The notes under the pieces are model-generated. The model saw nothing but the letters and a program-made list of their open reading frames with translations, did not search any database and had not been told where the DNA came from. From Bretschneidera sinensis (taxonomy: Eukaryota; Streptophyta; Magnoliopsida; Brassicales; Akaniaceae): 64,000 nucleotides of DNA. Below, in pieces: positions 56,371-64,000 of the stretch (its first letter is position 1; each line of letters begins with the position of its first letter). The DNA is taken from contig CM043703.1 of NCBI GenBank assembly GCA_023935145.1, forward strand, positions 25,381,727 to 25,445,726, in the 5' to 3' direction. Made by a program: the position numbers and the translations under genes.

Positions 56371-56750
56371 GAAAGTTTTGATAAATCAGTATAATATCAG
56401 TAAATATGAAAAATAGTACAACGTATTTTTTAATTTTATATAAAAATTAATTACATTTTCATATTTAAATTTAAAATATAATTATAAAAACATACTAATA
56501 ATATTAAAAATAATTATTTTATATTTAAAAGAAATTAAACGGCACAAAATCCATTAAATCTTAACTAAACATGAACATTAAACTTATCCTAATTAATTTT
56601 CTCTCAGAGCTCAATCTCCCTCTTAGATAAACCTAATTTAAATCTTCAATTTTTATACTATAAATTCCCAAATTTCTTGTCGTTTCAGATTGTATTTTCT
56701 TGCCTGAAATCACATATTTAAGGGTGATTTTAGGTAAGAAATCCCTAGAA
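56371..56750. other. AT-rich DNA, no gene seen
   Basis: No supported feature; it leads into the kinase-related fragments. Confidence 0.5.
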
Positions 56751-57150
56751 ACAACGTTATCAAGCGGCGGTGCGCCGGCGTACAACTTCATCAGCGCAGG
56801 CTCTTAAAGGGGAAGCCTCAACACCTTTCGCCATCGTGGTCCTTTCCTAGCTCCAAGCCCATCCGCGTGTAAAGTCGTCCTAGTTACCAACGTGAATGGG
56901 TCCCTCAAGACGCATCATAGAAACACATCACCACCGTCCAAGGTACTAACTGATTGTATAGATTCAAATTCTATGCACTTGTATATATTGTTATATATTT
57001 ATATTGAGATGTGATATTCCTCTGCCTCAGAGGAGGAAGGTACACAGGAAGATGCAAAAGCTATTGTTGTACAAATTCTAAGTGTGGTTGCATTTTGTCA
57101 TCTTCAAGTCGTTGTGCACCGTAACTTGAAGTCAGAGGTTTCTGCTCTTA
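56750..57150 (+). pseudogene. CDPK-related kinase (CRK) gene fragments
   Basis: At 57020-57145 the sequence reads RGGRYT, then after a 2-base loss [20 protein letters not shown] and [10 protein letters not shown]. This is the catalytic-loop region of CDPK-related kinases, where family members have HRDLKPEN. Here HRD is HRN, so the catalytic base is lost. The GC-richer stretch 56760-56930 (for example STPFRHRGPFLAPSPSA) may be a decayed copy of the Pro/Ser-rich N-terminus, but that is weaker. It is a captured or relict fragment, not a gene. Confidence 0.7.
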
Positions 57151-57179
57151 CACTTTAATATATTAGCTTTACCTAAACA

Positions 57180-57320
57180 GTGACATTTGGTCCAATGGGT
57201 GTTATGCTTTGATGCCGATTACTATGTTTATGTACCACCAAGGAATACTATCAAGTCTGTTCTCGATTCGCTGCAAAATTATTCCCACTTCACCATTGAA
57301 CACAGAGGTCTATGAGCAAT
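57180..57320 (+). pseudogene. Unidentified coding-like fragment
   Basis: A short frame reads CFDADYYVYVPPRNTIKSVL and SLQNYSHFTIEHRG. It looks protein-derived but I do not recognise it. It lies just after the kinase fragment. Confidence 0.3.
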
Positions 57321-57669
57321 AAGCTATGTTTCTCGTCTTAATGTGTATTTTTAAAAAAATGTTATTAATTTTAGTGAGAAATGATTTTGATAGGATATTT
57401 ACATCTTTTTTGGTATTGATTGAAATAACATGTTTAATTAAGGTCATCTGAGGGTATTTAAGGATTTTCAAAAAAAATTTATGATATGGACTGATATTTG
57501 ACTAAAATTTTATTGATTGACTAACAAGGTCACTAACATAAGTATATTTCTGTAATATAACATACGAACTTCGGGTATGAAATAGTCATTTCTAATACCA
57601 CATGTATGTTTATGTAATTACCTCATAAACTCGAGTATAAAAATGTAATTAACCATTTATATAATGCTA

Positions 57670-58018
57670 AGGGTAAATAATTACATCCCTCAAACTTGGT
57701 CATAAATACAATTACATCCTAAGTTTTTAAAACATGTCATTCCCCCCAAAGTTTCATAAAAGTTATAGATGCATCACATGATTCATACAAATATTAAGAA
57801 ATCTAACAAAATCAAGTTAAATAATAAAGTGACATCACGTGTTGTTTTTTGCTTTAATTCAAAAAGTAACTCATATGTGGGTTTCCAACGTGTTAAAGGA
57901 ATTTATTAAGATTTCATCTAACTTATTTAAAATGTGGGATGCAATTATCGTTTTTTTTAAATTTGGGATATAGTTGTATTTATGATCATACTTATGTGAT
58001 GTAGTTGTAATTTACCCT
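57670..58018. mobile_element. MITE, 349 bp
   Basis: Inverted ends AGGGTAAAT and ATTTACCCT extend, imperfectly, over ~70 bp (GGTCATAAATACAATTACAT on the left against ATGATCATAAATACAACTAT from the right end). AATGCTA flanks both sides (57663-57669 and 58019-58025), a target duplication of at least 7 bp. No coding capacity. Confidence 0.8.
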
Positions 58019-58021
58019 AAT

Positions 58022-59050
58022 GCTAACTTACAATATTTAAATTGTAAGTTAGCTTTGTACGACAATTATCTTGGACCAAAATACCCTAATATTTTTAGTT
58101 TAATGTAAAGAAACTATAAGGATAATTTAACAATTCAATAAAACTTTATTTTTTTTTATTTTTTCAATACCACCGGAGATTGTAGTAATTTTCGGCAAAT
58201 GTGAAAAGTTACATCACCGGCATTGTTAGATTCAATAGAATGTAAAAGAGTGTTACACAGCGGATTAACAGATATTTACCGATTCAACCAGAAATCTTCT
58301 CGTATTTGGACTTCTCTCCGATTTTTTATGCTTCAACCTCGCCTAAGGTCGAATATACAATCACGATAACGGAAAGTATATAAGTTTCCACAACCCAAGA
58401 GTCATTTTGTCTCTCTAAAAGAAGAAGATGAAGTTTCTCTCTCTAATGTCTCTTTTTCTCTCTAGAATACAATTTTCTAGCAGCCATTTTATTACATGAT
58501 ATTCCATATATATACTACTAGGGAGACAGTGGTTATGAGTAGTGTGAAATCAACCAAAAGATGCATGGTTTCAACCAAGCTAGAGTTGCATGGTTTAATT
58601 CATGTCTCTTGGTTCAAAATTAAATGGGTGGGTCGGATCGCTTATCATAGATGCCCAATTCGATCCAGATTTTCTACATAGCCGTTGATCTACCTTCCAA
58701 CAAAATTTCACTGTCAAAAGCCCCCTGCTTCGACACAATTTCCCTTTTTTAGCCACCTTTAGTTTGCTCTACACCGACGACTTTTTCCTTAAACTATCGC
58801 GATAGAAAAGTCAAAAATCCTTCGTATAGACGATCTACCAAACCATGACAACTTAACTCCTCAAAGTGAGGCACACACGCCATACATGCCTCCTCGTGTG
58901 TGTGGATGTTTGTTTTCCATGTTTGTGTTTTTTTTTTTTTTTAGTAAATAGATAAAGGTATCCATATTGTCATGGAACTTGAATCTTCACTAACAATTTT
59001 GGTCTAAGATAATTAGTATACAACGCTAACTTATAACTAAAATGTTGTAA
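58022..59050. mobile_element. Foldback element of about 1 kb
   Basis: The left arm (58040-58085, AATTATCTTGGACCAAAAT) is inverted at the right (58998-59035, ATTTTGGTCTAAGATAATT). At the left edge 58022-58053 is itself a palindrome with a 13-bp perfect stem (GCTAACTTACAAT). The centre, including a GC-moderate part at 58200-58880, has no gene I can name. The borders are approximate. Confidence 0.6.
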
Positions 59051-60550
59051 AAATTTCATTATTGGTTGCCCAAAATTTCCATAAGAAAGTTAATCATATA
59101 TCCAAATATATGCTACTAAGACCAAAATATGAACTTACTAAGTATAAATATTTACTTGTACTAATTTCAAAAGTAATAAATTATAATAACTCAAAAATGT
59201 AAACGTAAATTTTGTTTGTCAACTAGTTTAGTTGGTAAAATTATTTATCGTCATTTAAAGAGGATCAGAGTTTAAACCTCACATAAATGATGGGAGTACT
59301 ACATTCTCTAGTATAACCCATAAACCATAAGAGTCTCTTTTAAACCAAAAGAAAAAAAAACAAATATGTGTACGTAGACAAAAAAATAATAAATTAATTA
59401 ATACAATAGTAATTAAGAAATCATTATATTAATTGATAAAATGATACAATTTTGAGTAAAAAAAATCATTTGATAATCTCTGAGGACAATAAATTAAATA
59501 TTATCTAATGATACTTAATTATTATCCGAAATTATTCTCGAACGATACCAAAAAGTCATATGTCGTTGTTTATATCAAATATCAATGGCACCATAGTTGC
59601 ATCCATCCAACAAGCCACAACCGTAGTCTATAGTGCATTTCATTATATCCAACGATGAAAAAAAGAATAGCACTCTTAGCCTCCATTGCAAGAAATGAGA
59701 TGAGAATGGTATAAAATTAATGCTATAAAAATGAAATTTCAGAGAGATTAAGAGAATAAAGTGTTGATAGTTTTTTTATAATAAAGTATATTCTGTTAAG
59801 TTCAAAGAAAAAGAATAAAATTACCATAAAATATTAGTGATTTTATTCCTTTCGATTGGATATAAAGCAGGTTAAACTCTGAAGCTAAACCGGCTTAGCA
59901 CGACCCTTTAAATTCCTTTCAACTTGCAATAAAGACCCTTTCAATTTATAAAGATCATTTGTGTAATTTTTTTTTTTTTTTTATTGATGATGCTATAAAA
60001 AAAAATACTTTATTTTGAAAATAAGATCAAGCACGGCACATGATGGTGCAAAATCTTCTTACTGTGCTGCCATGCCGTGTGAACCTTATCACGATAAGTA
60101 TAACAAATGTGATCAATTCGGTTCGATTACCTGTGGGCATCAACAGAAAGCTGTAAGAAGGAAGACATACAACCAATCATACAGAAGGTTATATTTAAGT
60201 TAAAATGACACAATCCCCTTCGTATGGTCCCAAAAAATAGTGAAAACTGTAATCAAGTCAATACTCATCATACAAAGGTTATATTTAAGCATTACTATAT
60301 ATCAGATGCTATCTCAATTTAACATTAATGCCCTTGTCATCAGCAAAGGTTTTCGTTCTTTCAGAAATTGAGATTTCAATAGCAACATTACTGAAAGAAA
60401 ACTTCAATCCTTGCAAATTAAAACTCCAAAACCTGAACAGCAATGCTTTGTAGAATCGTAGTTAAGGAATTAGTAGCCTCTTGCCTTTAGGACCGTTTGG
60501 AATGGGATCAACTGGAGACCGTTGATGAGATTTAAATGAAGACCTAACAT
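59051..60550. other. Intergenic DNA downstream of FANCL
   Basis: AT-rich with no supported gene. A 62-codon plus-strand frame at 60015-60203 has five Cys but no known pattern. A phrase around ACTTGCAATAAAGACCCTTT at 59922 recurs at 61155 inside a FANCL intron. Confidence 0.5.
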
Positions 60551-63110
60551 TTAATTCTTTGCACTGCTAATTTTGACAGCAACTGGTTCCCAACAGTACG
60601 GACAATTACCAAACAGAACATTAAATGACCTGCAACATATACACAGAAAGCAGAAATTAAGAATCAAGCAGCTAAAAGATAGAAGAGAAATCCAATGGTT
60701 ACTTGAACAAGTCAACTCTACTGCATACCGATTTCCACTGATTCATCAGAACTTTCACCGCAGACCAAATATAATTTTGCATGTGAAAGTGTACTGATGA
60801 AGTGGGATAATCGGTACAGGTGGCCGTAACTCTGTGTTTGGAAGCAAGTTATAAGAAAAAAACATCTAATAGCCTAAAACTAATGTGATTATTAGAAAGG
60901 AAAAGAGAATGCACAATTATTAAGGGCGGGTTGGGAAATGCCATAGAACTAGGTTAGCTATGTGGTTTACTGCAAGGTGTTGTTCTTTCCCCCTTTCCAT
61001 TTATTCCCAGTAGTCTTATTTCATCAAACTTTGTGCAATTTTCTGCTGATAACTCCAATCATTTCTTGCAACGCTCTCATCTATACTTCCCTTGCAATGA
61101 AGGGTCAAATCTAAAAGGATATCTGCATAGGTCTCATCTACACATCCCTTTCAACCTGCAATAAAGACCCTTTAAATTCTCAACAGAGGAGGTGGTAGTG
61201 CAGCACCTACTCAAAAACGCTTCAATAGTGAAACTGCATGAAATCTACAACTTGGAGGGTCGGTCCTACTCGTACATATGTCTAATAAGTGTGGTAGATA
61301 AGACACAAACAAGAACAAGGAAAAACTCAAGGATCAAAGGAACCAACTTTATGACAAAGGTTGATCATTTTTGTTGAAAAATGTGGTCTATGGCAAAATG
61401 CAAGAAATGCCAGAAGCAATGTCAATTACACTCTTCACAATATTAGCAGATTAAAACTAAAAGCCAAACAGATACCAGAAACAAAACATACTGCCTTGTT
61501 ACTGTAATGGAACGCAACCAGTCTGCAAGACAAACACTATGGAAAGCTCTATTGCAACTGGTATTATCACATGTATAGTCAGTTCCACTGCCACTCTTAG
61601 CTCCAAGCTCGTCATCTATATCAACATTGCAAAGTTAATGTAGGTCAATAAAACATAATTTTCAAGAAATCGAACCACAGAGAAATGATTACCAACAGGA
61701 AGAAACTGAGCATAACAAATTCCACATTCAACGTGCTGATCGTTCTCCACGACAGCTGGGGGCCTTGGAAGCTGAACCTCCAAAAGACATGCAAGATTTT
61801 CTAGAAATGATCCATCTTTCCTCCTATGCAATTCGTAGGAATGCATTAAAGATAAAAATATATCACTTATTAATAATGCATTTAAAGATTATACCAAACT
61901 TCTTCAGAAGATAACAGGAAAACCTAAATAATTGAAAGAACACTGGCAAGAAGTGATAGCAATTATGCAACACATCCAGTAATTTTGCTTTTAAATCTTA
62001 AATTTCAAATAGAGGAAATTGTCATAATATTGAAATAAATCTAAGAACATTCTACCTTTGTCATCTTGAATTCAGAACCACTTAATATGAGGATAGGTGA
62101 AACCCCAAGATGCTCAATGAACAATAATTTGACACTAGAAAAAACAGAAAGTACTTAACAAATTGCAAGCACATCCATGGAAACTGTTAGTTTTTTTCCT
62201 TTTTCTGTTTTCCATTTTCCTCCAGTAACAACATAATAAAACTCAATTTTCAAACAACTTCACATGACAAGTATCACAAGTCAAAATGCTTAAAAGAATC
62301 TAAAGAAGAGATTTGAGAGTTACCATTTTTTGCTATTTCTTTTCCATATCTTTTTCAAGGAGTTCACAAATGCACCTGAACCCATAAAACGGCACCTAGC
62401 ACGACTTAAGAATTCATTACTGAATGATAAGCAAAAGCTAGCACTAGTAGCCTAGTATGTAATGTCAGATAAAATCTTACTCTGGTAAAGATTTAGGATC
62501 ATCAACATTTATAGAAAGCATGATGAAGCAATCATTTCCTGAGAAAACAAATAAATAACACAGAACAGCTTGAATAAATACGGAGGGGAAAAAGGGATAT
62601 AAAGTCGTCAGAATATATGTGATGAACTGATGGCTCACCTACATGAATTTGTCGACAATGCATAGCACGAGATGGCTGTTTTGAATCAAAAACCCATAGA
62701 GACTTATCAATATCATCCAAGATAGACCAAAATTCTTGAAGCTTCTCCAGATGCTGCTACAAAGTAATAGCTCATCAATACATCATTAAATAAGATAAGC
62801 CATATCCCAAAACATTGATTAGAAGCATGTATGGTAAAAAAAAGGTTTTGCGACTATGTAAAAAGGCTTGCAAGGAATACCTCCCGGAATTGGTGCACCA
62901 AGTCCTTCAGTCTCGAGTTTATTGACCATTTTAAATTGAACATACATGGTACGTCCTGAGGAAGAAGTCAAAAAGGCATTTAAGCATGCAATGGAAGAGT
63001 TCAAAGACAAAAAAGATTATAGGTGACCAACCGCTGAAATAGAAGGTGGACATTTGGGATAGTTCTTTTCCAGATGAATCTCCATGACATGCACTCTGCC
63101 CTTCTTATCT
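60551..63110 (-). CDS. FANCL: FANCL, E3 ubiquitin ligase of the Fanconi anaemia pathway (3' exons)
   Basis: Eight exons join in phase on the minus strand: 63110-63032, 62955-62881, 62756-62639, 62538-62481, 62395-62324, 61823-61693, 61615-61492 and 60629-60551, giving 244 residues and a stop. FANCL monoubiquitinates FANCD2 in DNA crosslink repair. The order is end of a UBC-like fold (DKKGRVHVMEIHLEKNYP), the URD part (LDDIDKSLWVFDSKQPSRAM, NDCFIMLSINVDDPKSLPEC), then the C-terminal RING/PHD-type zinc domain (CGIC, YTCDNTSC, FHSVC, CPYC), all cysteines and the His present. The N-terminal exons are not recognisable up to 64000, so they lie in a long intron's far side or beyond the window. The 63110 acceptor is the least certain border. 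No lesion is seen. Confidence 0.93.
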
Positions 63111-63930
63111 CTAGCACTCATATATACAAAGGATAAGTTCACAACATAAATAAAACAGATTATAAACATTAAGGTTGAAATAAAATCATGATGGGTAGAA
63201 ACAAAGAGATATTTAAAAACAATTGGTGTATGTAGTATTATGTATATATATCACCTTCAGAGATGCTCTTACAAAATTCACCAGGACGAGAATAAGTTGA
63301 AATAACTAATTTCATAATTAAATCTCTCTCCAGATTCTCATTCGCAAGTTCCTCAGAAAAGATTAGTGAATTTTTTACTCTACTTGATGATCACTTTAAT
63401 ATACTAAAAATACTATATGGCAAGGTTGATTTTGTAAGGAGTAAAGAAGGATAAGCTTATCACCTCAAGCAATATCATTATATATGCACTCAGATTCTGA
63501 TACACATTTAATTGCTCTTGTTTGTAACACAATGATGGAGGAATGAAACTTCATAGACGTTCAAGCAGTCAATACTTGCTAGCTAAAAGAAATAGCCCTG
63601 TCGCTTGTATCCAAAACATGTCGACTAAAAAGGCATGCTTAATCTGATGGAATACACATGGAAGAAAATATTTTGGTATTTTAATTTAGGTATTAAGGGT
63701 ATGTTGATTATGAGGGTAATTATGTACTTGTGAAAATATTATGGGTATTTACAGGTTTAGGAATTAACATATTTAAGTTTAGTAATTAGTTTCTTTATTC
63801 AAGTATTCCTTATTTGAGTTGGACTAAAGTTTCAAACATGTCTATACATTAGGCATCCCTAATGTTATTTTAATCAGACATTGATGATTAAACAAACTAT
63901 TATTGATAATTAATTGCATCCTTGTGATTG
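63111..63930. other. Presumed FANCL intron or upstream DNA
   Basis: No exon could be recognised with compatible splice phase. AT-rich, no clear repeat. Confidence 0.45.
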
Positions 63931-63995
63931 GATTTTTCTCTTTTGCGCCATGTGATTGGATTTTTCTCTTTTGCACCATGTGATTGGGATTGGTT
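63930..63995. repeat. 28-bp tandem repeat at the window edge
   Basis: TGTGATTGGATTTTTCTC followed by TTTTGCGCCA or TTTTGCACCA is repeated, two full copies and part of a third. It may continue beyond 64000. Confidence 0.85.
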
Positions 63996-64000
63996 TCTAT

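Noticed and set aside
63256..63345. Possible upstream FANCL exon (reads LIMKLVISTYSRPGEFCKS on the minus strand)
   Set aside because: It ends at a GT, but the splice phase does not fit the next exon at 63110 or 63116, and the residues do not resemble the protein family.
1..64000. tRNA, rRNA or other structural RNA genes
   Set aside because: I looked for cloverleaf A and B box words and rRNA-like conserved blocks and saw none that held up.

Overview
The window is a transposon-rich stretch of a plant nuclear genome, most likely a eudicot. The signs are long AT-rich intergenic DNA, genes with GT-AG introns, plant-type LTR retrotransposons (Copia, Gypsy chromovirus, Tat-type Gypsy), an L1-like LINE, MITE-like foldback elements, and two recognisable plant genes. 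One is a four-exon xyloglucan endotransglucosylase/hydrolase (XTH, closest in motifs to XTH6) at 20864-22278 on the plus strand. The other is the 3' part of FANCL, the Fanconi anaemia pathway E3 ligase, at 60551-63110 on the minus strand. From memory, the Arabidopsis orthologues (At5g65730 and At5g65740) are neighbours, so the window looks like an ancient gene pair pushed about 38 kb apart by transposon insertion and local duplication.

Layout. 1-2080: tail and 3' LTR of a SIRE-like Copia element. 2095-7550: decayed chromovirus Gypsy pol and its 3' LTR. 7551-10250: a LINE on the minus strand, cut by that Gypsy. 10335-11430, 15346-22400 and 25267-38300: three diverged copies of one local segment. 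The middle copy holds the intact XTH. The right copy holds two broken XTH copies (29526-29792 and 32182-38187); the second is split by a Copia element (32790-37509) with a 5-bp target duplication, and an inverted Tat-type LTR-gag fragment (29908-32130) lies between them. 23253-25199: probable solo Gypsy LTR on the minus strand. 39198-49498: a full-length, decayed Tat-type Gypsy element with an antisense, apparently spliced gene and a 48-bp tandem repeat. 49820-55664: a complete-ended but internally deleted Copia element with target duplication AAAAT. 55820-59050: a cluster of foldback elements around fragments of a CDPK-related kinase gene. 60551-63110: FANCL; its first exons are not in view.

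Only XTH and FANCL look functional. All retrotransposon genes carry stops, frameshifts, deletions or lost catalytic residues. In the Gypsy pol genes most stops fall at ancestral Gln or Trp codons, as expected from decay of methylated cytosines. The least ordinary signals are: arrays of 12-bp palindromes spaced about 21 bp (two helical turns) in two unrelated LTRs; a similar 20-bp-phased palindrome array in a third LTR; the antisense spliced gene with its own TATA box; and the 48-bp hairpin-forming array. I see no tRNA, rRNA or CRISPR, and no clearly new defence or metabolic system.
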